Source: Hyperoodon ampullatus (lineage: Eukaryota > Chordata > Mammalia > Artiodactyla > Ziphiidae). Taken from it: a stretch of DNA of 64,000 nucleotides. Shown piece by piece: positions 22,816 to 36,600 of this stretch. Position 1 is the stretch's first letter. The number at the start of each line of letters is the position of its first letter. Below the pieces are notes generated by a model. The model was not told the DNA's origin. It worked only from the letters and a program-made list of their open reading frames with translations, and ran no database searches. A program made the position numbers and the translations under genes. Location of the stretch: positions 620,001 to 684,000 of the forward strand of contig CATKHW010000562.1 in the NCBI GenBank assembly GCA_949752795.1, read 5' to 3'.

Positions 22816-22854
<39 letters not shown>
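22628..22854 (+). mobile_element. CHR-type tRNA-derived SINE, full length
   Basis: The element begins gggcttccctggtggcgcag. It has a Pol III A box tggcgcagtgg at 22,641-22,651 and a B box ggttcgtgcc at 22,684-22,693, a GC-rich tRNA-unrelated body ('gagccatggccactgggcc') and an uninterrupted run of 34 A at 22,821-22,854. The flanking direct repeat cagaaagg (22,619-22,626 and 22,855-22,862) is an exact target-site duplication. The intact tail and duplication mark a fairly recent insertion. The CHR family of tRNA-Glu-derived SINEs is known from cetaceans, hippos and ruminants, and the sequence looks like the cetacean form. Subfamily is by recognition only. Confidence 0.9.
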
Positions 22855-22855
<1 letters not shown>

Positions 22856-22875
22856 AGAAAGGCAAGAGAGAGATG

Positions 22876-25800
22876 GCAAGGGCATGAAGCAATGTGATCC
22901 CAATGGTCATGGAGGATTGTGATGACAAGCACATGGAGAATTGTGATGAGAAGATTATGTACCATTTTGTTGACAAAGGCAAGGAGCATTATGATGACAA
23001 GGTTCATGGAGCACTGTAATGACAAGCATCACGGAGCATAGTGATTACAGGGGTCATGGAGCATTGGGATGACAAGCGCATGGATCATTGTGATGACAAT
23101 GGTCATGGAGCATTTTAATGACAAGAGTCCCGGATCATTGTGTTGTCAGGGTTCATGGAGCGTTGTGATGACAGTGGTCATGGAGCATTGTGATGATAGG
23201 GGTCATGGCGCATTGTGATGAGAAGGTCATGGAGCATTGGGCTGAAAATGTCCATGGAGTACTGTGATGACAGGGGTCATGGAGCATTGTGATGACAAGG
23301 TACTGGAGCACTGTGATGAGAAGACCATGGAGCCTTGTGATGACAAGTCTCATGGAGCATTCTGATGAAAAGTGCCATGGAGCATTGTGATTACAGGGGT
23401 CTTGGAGCATTGTGATGACAAGGGCATGGAGCATTGGGATGAGAAGGCCATGGAGCGTTCTGATGACATGCATCATGGAGCTTTGTGAGGACAAGGGCAT
23501 GGAGCATTGTGATTACAGCGGTCTTGGAGCACTGTGATGAAAAGGGCATGGATCATTGTGATGAAAAAGGCATGGAGCCTTGTCATGACAGGGTTCAAGG
23601 AGCAAACTGACAACAAGTGTCAGGGAGCATTGTGATGACAAGGGTATTGAGTATTGTGATGACAAAGGTCATGGAGCACTGTGATGAGAAGACCATGGAT
23701 AATTGTGATGACGAGCGTCATGGGGCGTTGTGATGATAAGTGTTATGGAACATATTGATCACAAGGATTTGGAGCATTTTGATGACAGAGGTCATGGAGC
23801 ATTTTGGTTTCATTGTGATGACAATAGCCTGAAGCATTATGATGATGGGCATGGTGCATTGTGATGACAGGGTTCATGGAGCATTGAGATGAAAAGGGGC
23901 ATGGAGCATTGCGATTACAGGAGTCTTGGAGCATTGTGATGACAAAGGCATGGAACATCGTGAATGAGAAGGCCATGGAGCATTCTGTTGACATGCGTCA
24001 TGGAGCTTTGTGATGACAAGGGCATGGAGCATTGTGATTACAGGGGTCTTGGAGCATTGTGATGACAAGGGTCATGGAGCCTTGTGATGACAAGGCTGTG
24101 GAACATTGTGATGGCAGGGGTCATGGAGCATTGTTATGACAGGGGTAATGGAGCATTGTGATGACAAGGGCATGGAGCATTGGTCTGAAAAGTTTCATGG
24201 ATTATTGTGATGAGAGGGGGCAAGGAGCATTGTGATGACAAGGGCATGGAACACTGTGATACATGGGTCATGGAGGATTGTAATGAGAAGCGCATGGAGC
24301 ATTGTGATAAGAATGGCATCGAGCATTGTGATGAAAAGCATCATGGAGCCTGTGATGACAAGGGCATGGAACAATGTGATGAGAGGGTTCATGGAGCATT
24401 GTGATGACAATGGCATGCAGCATTGTGATGACAAGGGTCATTGAGGTTTGTAATGACAAAGGTCATGGAGCATTTTGATGACAAGGGTGTGGTGCATTCT
24501 GTTGTGAAGGGCAGGGAGCATTGTGATGACAGGGGTTATGGAACATTGTGATGTCAGGGGAATGGAGCATTGTGATGATAAAGGCATGTAGCATTGTTGT
24601 GACAAGGGTCATGGAATATTGTGATGACAGAGGTGAGGGAGTATTGTGTTGACTAGTGATTGAACATTGTGATATCAGTGGTGAGAGAGCATTTTGATGA
24701 GAAGTGCATGGAGCAGTGTGATGACAAGGTTTATGGAGCATTGTGATGACAAAGATGTGGAGCATTGTGATGACAAGTGCATGGTACATTGTGATGCCAT
24801 GGGTCATGGAGTATTGTGCTAACAAAGGCAGTGATCTTTGGGAGGACAAGGGTCACCAAGCATTGTGATGAAATGTTCATGGAGCTCTGTGGTGACAAAG
24901 GTCACAGAGCATTGTGATGACGAGGGCATGGACCATTGTAATGACAAAGGTCATGAAGCATTGTGATGACTGGAGTCATGGAGCATTGTGATTACAGGGG
25001 TAATAGAGCATTGTGTTGAAAGGGCATGGAGCATTGTGATGACAGGGGCATGTTGCATTGGTTTGACAAGTTTCAGGGATTATTGTGATGACAGTGGGCA
25101 TGGCGCATTGTGATGACAAGGGCATGGAGCATTGTGATGAGAAGGTCATGGAGTATTGTGAAGAAGGGTGTCAGGGAGCATTGTGATGACATATGTCGTG
25201 GTCCATTGCGATGACAATGTAATGGAGCATTGTGATGCCAAGTGTCATGGAGGATTGTGATGACAAAGGTAATGGAGCATTTTGATGACAAGGGCTTGGA
25301 GCATTGTGATGACAAGGGTCATGGAGCATTGTGATAACAAGGGCCATTGAGAATTTTGATGACATGTTCATGAAGCATTGTGATGACAATCACATGGAGC
25401 TTGCTGTGACAGGGATCATGGAGCAGTGCGATGAAAAGTGCATAGAGAATTGTGATGACAAAGCATGTAACACTGTGATGAAAAGCATCATGGAGCACAG
25501 TGATGCCAAGAACGTGGAGAATTGTTATGACAGGGGACATGGAGCATTGTGATGACCAGGGCATGGAGTATTGTGATGGCAAGACCGTGGAGCATTGTGA
25601 TGAGAATACCATGGATAATTGTGATGATGAGCGTCATGGAGCACTGTAATGACAAGGGGTATGGAGCATTGTGATGACAGGGGTCATGGAGCATTGTGAT
25701 GACAAGGTTCATGGAGCATTCTGATGACAAGCTTGTGGAGTATTTTGATGACAATGACATGGAGCATTTTGATGAAAATGGCATGGGGCATTGTGATGAA

Positions 25801-28800
25801 AAAGACATGGAGCCTTTTCATGACAGTTTTCAGGGAGCATTCTGACGACAAGTGTCAGGGAGCATTGTGATGACAAAGGTCATGGAGAATTGTGACGACA
25901 AGGGCATGGAGTATTGTGATGACAAGCACATGGAGCTTGCTATGACGGGGTCATGGAGCATTGCGATGACAAGTGCATAGAGAATTGTGATGACAAAGTA
26001 TGTAACACTGTGATGAGAAGTGTCATGGAGCATAGTGATGCCAAGATCGTGGAGAATTGTGATGACAGGGGACATGGAGCATTGTGATGACCTGGGCATG
26101 GAGCATTGCGAAGGCAAGATCGTGGAGCATTGTGATGAGAAGACCATGGATAATTGTAATGACGAGGGTCATGGAGCACTGTAATGACAAGGGGTATAGA
26201 GCATTGTGATGACAGTGGTCATGGAGCATTGTGATGACCGGGGACATGGAGCATTGTGATGCCCAAGGCATGGAGCACTGTGATGGCAAGACCGTGGAGC
26301 ATTGTGATGAGAAGACCATGGATAATTGTGATGAGGAGCGTCATGGAGCACTGTAATGACAAGTGGTATGGAGCCTTGTGATGACAGGGGTCATGGAGCA
26401 TTGTTATGACAGTGGTCATGGAGCATTGTGATGACAAGGGTCATGGAGCATTTTGATGACAAGGGCGTGGAGCATTGTGATGAGAAGACCATGGACAATT
26501 GTGATTACGAGTGTCATGGAGCACTGTAATGACAAGCAGTATGGAGCATTGTGATGACAGGGGTCATGGAGCATTGTGATGACTGGGGACATGGAGCATT
26601 GTGATGACCAGGGCATGGAGCATTGTGATGGCAAGACCGTGGAGCACTGTGATGAGAAGACCATGGATAATTGTGATGACGAACATCATGGAGCACTGTA
26701 ATGACAAGGGGCATGGAGCATTGTGATGACAGGTGTCATGGAGCATTGTGATGACAGGGGTCATGGATCATTGAGATGACAAAGGTCACGGAGCATTCTG
26801 ATGACAAGCTTGTGGAGTATTGTGATGACAATGGCATGAAGCATTGTGATGAAAAGGGCATGGATCATTGTGATGAAAAAGGCATGGAGACTTGTCATGA
26901 CAGGGTTCAATGAGCATACTGATGACAAGTGTCAGGGAGCATTGTGATGACAAGTGTATTGAGAATTGTGATGACAAAGGTCATGGAGCATTGTGATGAG
27001 AAGTCCATGGATAATTGTGATGACCAGCGTCATGGGCGTTGTGATGACAAGTGTTATGGAACATTGTGATCACAAGGGTTTGGAGCATTGTGATGAGAGA
27101 GGTCATGGAGAATTTTGATTTCATTGTGATGACAATAGCATGAAGCATTATGATGATGGGCATGGTGCATTGTGATGACAGGGTTCATGGAGCATTGAGA
27201 TGAAAAGAGTCATGGATCATTGTAATAACAAGGGTCTTGGAGCATTGTGATGACAAGGGCATGGAGTATTGTGTTGAGAAGGCCATGGAGCATTCTGATG
27301 ACATGCGTCAGGGAGCTTTGTGATGACATGGGCATGGAGCATTGTGATTACAGGGGTCTTGGAGCATTGTGATGACAAGGGCCATGGAGTCTTGTGATGA
27401 CAAGGCCGTAGAACATTGTGATGGCAGGGGTCATGGAGCATTGTTATGACAGGTGTAAGGGAGCATTGTGATGACAAGGGCATGGAGCATTGGTGTGAAA
27501 AGTTTCATGGATTATTGTGATGAGAGTGAGCATGGAGCATTGTGATAACAAGGGCACGGAACACAGTGATACATGTGTCATGGAGGATTGCAATGACAAG
27601 GGCAGGGAGCATTGTGATGACAAGCGTCATGGAGCTTTGTGATGACAACAGCATGGAGCAATGTGATGAGAGGTTTCATGGATCTTTGTGATGACAATGG
27701 CATGGAGCATTGTGATTCCAAGGGTCATGGAGCTTTGTGATGACATAGGCCATGGAGCATTTTGATGACAAGGGCGTGGTGCATTGTGATGTGAATGGCA
27801 GGGAGCATTGTGATGACAGGGTCATGGAGCAATTGGATGAAAAAGGTCATGGAACATTTTGATGACAGTGTTTATGGAACATTGTGATGTTAGGGGTCAT
27901 GGAGCATTGTGATGTAAAGGGTCATGGAGCATTGTGATGTCAGTGGTCATGGAGCATTGTGATGATAAGAGCATGTAGCATTGTTGTGACAAGGGTCATG
28001 GAACATTGGGATGACAGGGTGGAGGGAGTATTGTGTTGACTAGTGATGGAACATTGTGATATCAGTGGTGAGAGAGCATTTTGATGAGAGGTGCATGGAG
28101 CATTGTGATGACAAGGCTGTGGAGCATTGTGATGAGAAACGCAGGGCACATTGTGATGACATGGGTCATGGAACATTGTGCTGACAAACGCATGGAGCAT
28201 TGTGATGACAAGGTTTATGGAGCATTGCGATGACAAAGATGTGGAGCATTGTAATGACAAGGGCATGGCACATTTGATGCCATGTGTCATGGAGTAATGT
28301 CCTGACAAAGGCATGGAGCATTGTGATGACAAGTGTCACCGAGCATTGTGATGAAATGTTCATGGAGTGTTGTGGTCACAAAGGTTACAGAGCCTTGTGA
28401 TGACGAGGGCATGGACCATTGTGATGACAAAGGTCATGAAGCATTGTGATGACTGGAGTCACGGAGCATTGTGATGACAGGGATCATAGAGCATTGTGAT
28501 GAAAGGGCATGGAGCATTGTGATGACAGGGGCATGTTGCATTGGTTTGACAAGTTTCAGGGATTATTGTGATGACAGTGGGCATGGCGCATTGTGATGAC
28601 AAGGGCATGGAGCATTGTGATGAGAAGGTCATGGAGTATTGTGAAGAAGAGTTTCAGGGAGCATTGTGATGACATATGTCATGGTCTATTGCAATGACAA
28701 TGGAATGTAGCATTGTGATGTCAAGTGTCATGGAGGATTGTGATGACAAAGGTAATGCAGCATTTTGATGACAAGGGCTTGGAGCACTGTGATGACAAGG

Positions 28801-30640
28801 GTCATGGAGCATTGTGATAACAAGGGCCATTGAGAATTTTGATGACATGTTCATGAAGCATTGTGATGACAATCACATGGAGCTTGCTATGACAGGGGTC
28901 ATGGAGCATTGCGATGACAAGTGCATAGAGAATTGTGATGACAAAACATGTAACACTGTGATGAGAAGTATCATGGAGCATAGTGATGCCAAGAACGTGG
29001 AGAATTGTGATGACAGGGGACATGGAGCATTGTGATGGCAAGACCGTGGAGCACTGTGATGAGAATACCATGGACAATTGTGATGACGAGCGTCATGGAG
29101 CACTGTAATGACAAGGGGTATGGAGCATTGTGATGACAGGGGTCATGGAGCATTGTGATGACTGGGGACATGGAGCATTGTGATGACCAGGGCATGGAAC
29201 CTTGTGATGGCAAGATCGTGGAGCACTGTGATGAGAAGATCATGGATAATTGTGATGACGAGTGTCATGGAGCACTGTAATGACAAGGGGTATAGAGCAT
29301 TGTGATGACAGTGGTCATGGAGCATTGTGATGACCGGGGACATGGAGCATTGTGATGCCCAAGGCATGGAGCACTCTGATGGCAAGACCGTGGAGCATTG
29401 TGATGAGAAGACCATGGATAATTGTGATGAGGAGTGTCATGGAGCACTGTAATGACAAGTGGTATGGAGCCTTGTGATGACAGGGGTCATGGAGCATTGT
29501 TATGACAGTGGTCATGGAGCATTGTGATGACAAGGGTCATGGAGCATTTTGATGACAAGGGCGTGGAGCATTGTGATGAGAAGACCATGGACAATTGTGA
29601 TTACGAGTGTCATGGAGCACTGTAATGACAAGCGGTATGGAGCATTGTGATGACAGGGTCATGGAGCATTGTGATGACTGGGGCCATGGAGCATTGTGAT
29701 GACCAGGGCATGGAACATTGTGATGGCAAGACCGTGGAGCACTGTGATGAGAAGACCATGGATAACTGTGATGACGAACATCATGGAGCACTGTAATGAC
29801 AAGGGGCATGGAGCATTGTGATGACAGGTGTCATGGAGCATTGTGATGACAGGGGTCATGGATCATTGAGATGAAAAGTGTCACGGAGCATTCTGATGAC
29901 AAGCTTGTGGAGTATTGTGATGACAATGGCATGGAGCATTGTGATGAAAAGGGCATGGATCATTGTGATGAAAAAGGCATGGAGACTTGTCATGACAGGT
30001 TTCAATGAGCAAACTGATGACAAGTATCAGGGAGCATTGTGATGACAAGTGTATTGAGAATTGTGATTACAAAGGTCATGGAGCATTGTGATGAGAAGTC
30101 CATGGATAATTGTGATGACGAGCGTCATGGAACACTGTAATGACAAGGGGTATGGAGCATTGTGATGACAGGGGTCATGGAGCATTCTGAAGACAATGAT
30201 CAGGGAGCATTCTGATGACAAGCTTGTGGAGTATTGTGATGACAATGACATGGAGCGTTGTGATGAAAAGGGCATGGAGCATTCTTATGAAAAAGGCATG
30301 GAACATTTTCACGACAGTGTTCAAGGAGTATTCTGACGACAAGTGTCAGGGAGCATTGTGATGACAAGTGTATTGAGAATTGTGATGACAAAGGTCATGG
30401 AGCATTGTGACGACAAGTGCATGGAGTATTGTCATGACAGTCATCATGGATTGTTGTGATTTCAAGTGTTATGGAACATTGTGATCACAAGGGGTTGGAG
30501 CATTGTGATGACAGAGGTCATGGACCATTTTGATTTCAAGGAGCATGGAGCATTGTGATGACAAAGGCATGGAGCAATGTGATCCCAAGGTTCATGGAGG
30601 ATTGTGATGAAAATGGTAATGGAGTATTGTGATGACAAGC
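22876..30640 (+). repeat. Diverged left part of the minisatellite, older arrangement
   Basis: This segment is made of the same monomers but is not a copy of the 9,295-bp unit in simple register. 22.9-25 kb aligns with about 30.6-33 kb (offset near 7,758). 25.4-28 kb aligns with 36.5-39 kb (offset 11,109, becoming 11,134 by 28.3 kb, one extra monomer). 28.6-30 kb is a further duplicate of 25.2-26.8 kb (offsets 3,483 and 3,096). It therefore represents a flank that has not been homogenised with the main array. Confidence 0.8.
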
Positions 30641-33600
30641 TCATGGAGCATTGTGATGACAAGGTCATGTAGGATTTTGATGACACAGGCATGGAGAATT
30701 GTGATGATAAGGGTCATGGAGCACTGTGATGATAAGCGTCACGGAGCATTGTGATTACAGGGGTCATGGAGCATTGGGATGACAAGGGCATGGATCATTG
30801 TGATGACAAGTGTCATGGAGCATTGGGCTGAAAATGTTCATGGAGCATTGTGATGACAAGGGAATGGAGCATTGTGATGACAAGAGTCCCGGATCATTGT
30901 GTTGTCAGGGGTCATGGAGTGTTGTGATGACAGTGGTCATGGAGGATTGTGATGATATGGGTCATGGAGCATTGTGATGAGAAGGTCATGAAGCATTGGG
31001 CTGAAAATGTTCATGGAGTATTGTGATGACACGGGTCATGGAGCATTGTAATGAGAAGGGAATTGAGCACTGTGATGACAAGGTCCTGGAGCATTGTGAT
31101 GGGAAGTCCATGGAGCCTTGTGATGACAATTCTCATGGAACATTCTGATGAAAAGGGGCATGGAGCATTGTGATTACAGGGGTCTTGGAGCATTGTGATG
31201 ACAAGGGCATGGAGTATTGTGATGAGAAGGCCATGGAGCATTCTGATGACATGCGTCATGGAGCTTTGTGCTGACAAGGGCATGGAGCATTGTGATGAAA
31301 ATGGCATGGATCATTGTTATGAAAAAGGCATGGAGCCTTGTCATGACAGGGTTCTAGGAGCATACTGACGACAAGTGTCACGGAGCATTGTGATGACAAG
31401 TGTAATGAGCATTGTGATGACAAAGTTCATGGAGCATTGTGATGAGAAGACCATGGATAATTTTGATGATGAGCGTCATGGGGTGTTGTGATGATAAGTT
31501 TTATGGAACATTGTTATCACAAGGGTTTGGAGCATTGTGATGACAGAGGTCATGGAGCATTTTGATTTCATTGTGATGACAATAGCCTGAAGCATTATGG
31601 TGATGGGCATGGTGCATTGTGATGACAGCGTTCATGGAGCATTGAGATGAAAAGAGGCATGGAGCATTGTGATTACAGGGGTCTTGGAGCATTGTGATGA
31701 CAAGGGCAAGGAGCATTGTGATGAGAAGGCCATGGAGCATTCTGATGACATGTGTCATTGAGCTTTGTGATGACAAGGGCATGGAGCATTGTGATTACAG
31801 GGGTCTTGGAGCATTGTGATGACAAGGGTCATGGAGCCTTGTGATGACAATGGTGTGGAACATTGTGATGGCAGGGGTCATGGAGCATTGTTATGACAGG
31901 TGTAATGGAGCATTGTGATGAGAAGGGCATGGAGCATTGGTCTGAAAAGTTTCATGGATTATTGTGATGAGAGTGGGCATGGAGCATTGTGATGACAAGG
32001 TCACGGAACACTGTGATCCATGGGTCATGGAGGATTGTAATGACAAGGGCATGGAGCATTGTGATGAGAAGGGCATCGAACATTGTTTTTACAAGCGTCA
32101 TGGAGCTTTGTGATGACAAGGGCATGGAACAATGTGATGAGACCGTTCATGGAACATTGTGATTCCAAGGGTTAAGGAGCTTTGTGATGACAAAAGTCAT
32201 GGAGCATTTTGATGTCAAGTGCGTGGTGCATTGTGATGAGAAGGGCAGGGAGAATTTTGATGACAGGGTCATGCAGCAATTTGATGAAAAGTGTAATGGA
32301 ACATTTTGATGACAGGGGTTATAGAACATTGTGATGTCAGGGGTCATGGAGCTTTGGGATGAAAAGGGTCATGGAGCCTTTTGATGACAGGGGTTATGGA
32401 ACATTGTGATGTCAGGGGTCATGGAACATTGTGATGATAAGGGGATGTAGCATTGTGATGACAGGGGTCATGCAACATTGTGATTACAGGGGTGAGGGAG
32501 TATTGTGATGACTAGTGATGGAACATTGTGATATCTCTATTGAGAGAGCATTTTGATGAGAAGTGCATGGAGCATTGTGATTACAAGGTTTATGGAGCAT
32601 TACGATGACAAGGTTGTGGACCGTTGTGATGAAACTTACGTGGCACATTGTGATGACAAGGGTCATGGAGCATTGTTCTGACAAAGGCATGGAGCATTGT
32701 GATGACAAGGGTCACGGAGCATTGTGATGAAACATTCATGGAGTATTGTGGTTACAAAGGTCACAGAGCCTTGTGATGATGTGGGCATGGACCACTGTGA
32801 TGACAAATGTTATGAAGCATTGTGATGACTGGAGTCACAGTGCATTGTGATGACAAGGGTCATGGAGCATTGTGATGACAAGGGCATGGAGCATTGTGAT
32901 GACAGGGGCATGGAGCATTGGTCTGACAAGTTTAATAGATTATTGTGATGACAGTGGGCATGGGGCATTGTGATGACAAGGGCATGGGGCATTGTGATGA
33001 GGAGGTCATGGAGTATTGTGAAGACAGGTGTCAGGGAGCATTGTGATGACATATGTCATGGTCCATTGCGATGACAATGGCATGGAGCATTGTGATGCCA
33101 AATGTAATGGAGGATTGTGATGACAAATATAATGGAGCATTGTGATGACTAGGGCTTGGAGCATTATGATGACAAGGGCCATTGAAAATTTTCATGACAA
33201 TGTCGTGAAGCATTGTGATGACAAGGTGCTGGAACATTGTGATGAGAAAACCATGGAGCCTTGTGAGACAAGTCTCATGGAGCATACTGATGAAAAGGGG
33301 CATGGAGCATTGTGATTAGAGTGTCTTGGAAAATTGTGATGACAAGGGCATGGAGCATTGTGATGAGAAGGCCAAGGAGCAGTCTGATGACATGCGTCAT
33401 TGAGCTTTGTGATGATAAGGGCATGGAGCATTGTAATTACAGGCGTCTTGGAGCATTGTGATGAAAAAGGCATGGATCATTGTGATGAAAAAGGCATGGA
33501 GCCTTGTCATGACAGGGTTCAAGGAGCATACAGAGAACAAGTGTCAGGGAGCATTTTGATGACAAGTGTATTGAGCATTGTGATGACAAAGGTCATGGAG

Positions 33601-36600
33601 CATTGTGAAGAGAAGACCATAGATAATTGTGATGACGAGCGTCATGGGGTATTGTGATGACAAGTGTTATGGAATATGGTGATCACAAGGGTTTGGAGCA
33701 GTGTTATGACAGAGGTCATGGAGCATTTTGATTTCATTGTGATGACAATAGCCTGAAGCATTATGATGATGGGCATGGTGCATTGTGATGACAGGGTTCA
33801 TGGATCATTGAGATAAAAAGGGACATGGAGCATTGTGATTACAGGGGTCTTGGAGCATTGTGATGAGAAGGGTCATGGAGCCTTGTGATGACAAGGCCAT
33901 GGAACATCGTGATGGCAGGGATCATGGAGCATTGTTATCACAGGGGTAATGGAGCATTGTGATGGCAAGGGCATGGAGCATTCTGATGACATGCATCATG
34001 GAGCTCTGTGATGACAAGGGCATGTAGCCCTGTGATTACAGGTGTCTTGGAGCATTGTGATGACAAGGGTCATGGAGCCTTGTGATGACAAGGCCGTGGA
34101 ACGTTGTGATGGCAGTGTTCATGGAGCATTATTATGACAGGGGTAATGGAGCATTGTGATGACAAGGGCATGGAACATTTGTCTGAAAAGTTTCATGGAT
34201 TATTGTGATGAGAGTGGGCATGGAGCATTGTGATGACAAGGGCACGGAACACAGTGATCCATGGGTCATGGAGGATTGTAATGACAAGGGCATGGAGCAT
34301 TGTGATGAGAAGGGCATCGAGCAGTGTGATGACAAGCACCATGGAGATTTTTGATGACAATTGCATGGAACAATGTGATGAGAGGTTTCATGGAGTATTG
34401 TGATGACAATGGCATGGAGCATTGTGATGCCAAGGGTCATGGAGCATTTTGATGACAAGGGCGTGGTGCATTGTGATGAGAAGGGCAGGGAGCACTGTGA
34501 TGACATTGTCATGGACCAATTTGATGAAAAGGGTCATGGAACATTTTGATGAGAGGCGTTATGTAACAATTTGATGTCAGGGGTCATGGAGCATTTTGAT
34601 GAAAAGGGTCATGGAGCATTTTGATGACAGGGGTTATGGAACATTGTGATGTCAGGGATCATCGAACATTGTGATGATAAGTGCATGTAGCATTGTGATG
34701 ACAGGAGTCATGGAACATTGTGATGACAGGGTTGAGGGAGTATTGTGATGAATAGTGATGTAACATTGTGATATCAGTGGTGAGAAAGCATTTTGATTTG
34801 AAGTGCATGGAGCATTGTGATGACAAGGTTTATGGAGCATTGTGATGACAAGATTGTGGAGCACTGTGACGGCAAGCGCATGGTGCATTGTGATGACATG
34901 GGTCATGGAGCATTGTGCTGACAAGCACATGGAGCATTGTAATGACAATGGTCATGGAGCATTGTGCTGAGAAAGGCATAGAGCATTGTGATGACAAGGG
35001 TCAAAGAGCATTGTGATGAAAAGTTCATGAAGCATTGTGGTTAAAATGGCCACAGAGACTGTTGATGACAAGGGCATGGACCACTGTGATGACAAAGGTC
35101 ATGAAGCCTTGTGATGACTGGAGTCACGGAGCATTGTCATAACAGGGGTCATGGAGCATTGTGATAACAAGGGCTTGGGGCATTGTGATGACAAGGGCAT
35201 GGAGCATTGGTCTAATAAGTTTCATGGCTTATTGCGATGACAGTTGGAATGGCGCATTGTGATGACAAGGGCATGGAGCATTGTGATGACCAGGTCATTC
35301 ATTATTGTGAAGACAGGTGTCAGGGAGCATTGTGATGACATATGTAATGGCCCATTGTGATGACAATGCCATGGAGCATTGTGATGCCAAGTGTCATGGA
35401 GGATTCTGATGACAAAGGTAATGGAGCATTGTGATGACAATGGCTTGGAGCATTGTGATGACAAGGGTCAGGGAGCATTGTGCTGACAAGTGCATGGAAA
35501 ATTGTGATGACAAGGGACATGGAGCATTCTGATGACAAGCTTGTGGAGTATTTTGATGACAATGGCATGGAGCATTGTGTTGAAAATGGCATGGTGCATT
35601 TTGATGAAAAAGGCATGGAGCCTTTTTGTGACAGGGTTCAAGGAGCATTCTGACGACAAGTGTCAGGGAGCATTGTGATGACAAGTGTATCGAGAATTGT
35701 GATGACAAAGGTCATGGAGCATTGTGATGAAAAGGGCATGGAGTATTGTGATGACAGGCATCATGGAGCATTGTGATGACAAGTGTTATGGAACATTGTG
35801 ATCACAAGGGTTTGGAGCATTGTGATGACAGAGGTCATGGATCATTTTGATTTCAAGGAGCATGGAGCATTGTGATGACAAGGGCATGGAGCAATGTGAT
35901 CCCAAGGTTCATGGAGGATTGTGATGGCAATGGTAATGGAGTATTGTGATGACAAGTGCATAGAACATTGTAATGACAAGGTCATGTAGCATTTTGCTGA
36001 CAAAGGCATGGAGCATTGTGATGACAGGTGTCATGGAGCACTGTGATGACAAGCGTCACGGAGCATTGTGATTACAGGGGTCATGGAGCATTGGGATGAC
36101 AAGGGCATGCATCATTGTGATGACAAGTGTCATGGAGCATTGGGCTGAAAATGTTCATGGAGTATTGTGATGACAGGGGTCATGGAGCATTGTGATGACT
36201 AGGGAATGGAGCATTGTGATGACAAGAGTCCCGGATCATTGTGTTGTCAGGTGATATTGAGCGTTGTGATGACTGTGGTCATGGAGAATGGTGATGATAT
36301 TGCTCATGGAGCATTGTGATGAGAAGGTCATGGAGCATTGGGCTGAAAATGTTCATGGAGTATTGTGATGACAGGGGTCATGGAGCATTGTGATGATAAG
36401 GGAATGGGGCATTTTGATGACAATGTCCTGGAGCATTGTGATGAGAAGACCATGGAGCCTTGTGATGACAAGTCTCATGGAGCATTCTGATGAAAAGTGC
36501 CATGGAGCATTGTGATTACAGGGGTCTTGGAGCATTGCGATGACAAGTGCATAGAGAATTGTGATGACAAAGCATGTAACACTGTGATGAAAAGCATCAT

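Larger units (their letters stand above)
18345..22876 (+). repeat. Older tandem repeat, unit about 1.74 kb, 2.6 copies
   Basis: Matching anchors lie at 18,347, 20,077 and 21,819 ('tgcctggt'-like) and at 18,390, 20,137 and about 21,878 ('aaaacatgcct'-like), giving periods of 1.73-1.75 kb. Shared landmarks in the same order are a 'ctaacaatctcc' segment, a 'cacatgtcactctaattt' segment, a palindromic hairpin and an L1-like tail. The copies differ by many substitutions and small indels, so this array is older than the other two. The third copy ends where the minisatellite begins. Confidence 0.85.

Noticed and set aside
22821..22854. Poly-A run as a processed-pseudogene tail
   Set aside because: It belongs to the SINE, which has its own Pol III boxes and flanking duplication. 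No mRNA-like sequence precedes it.
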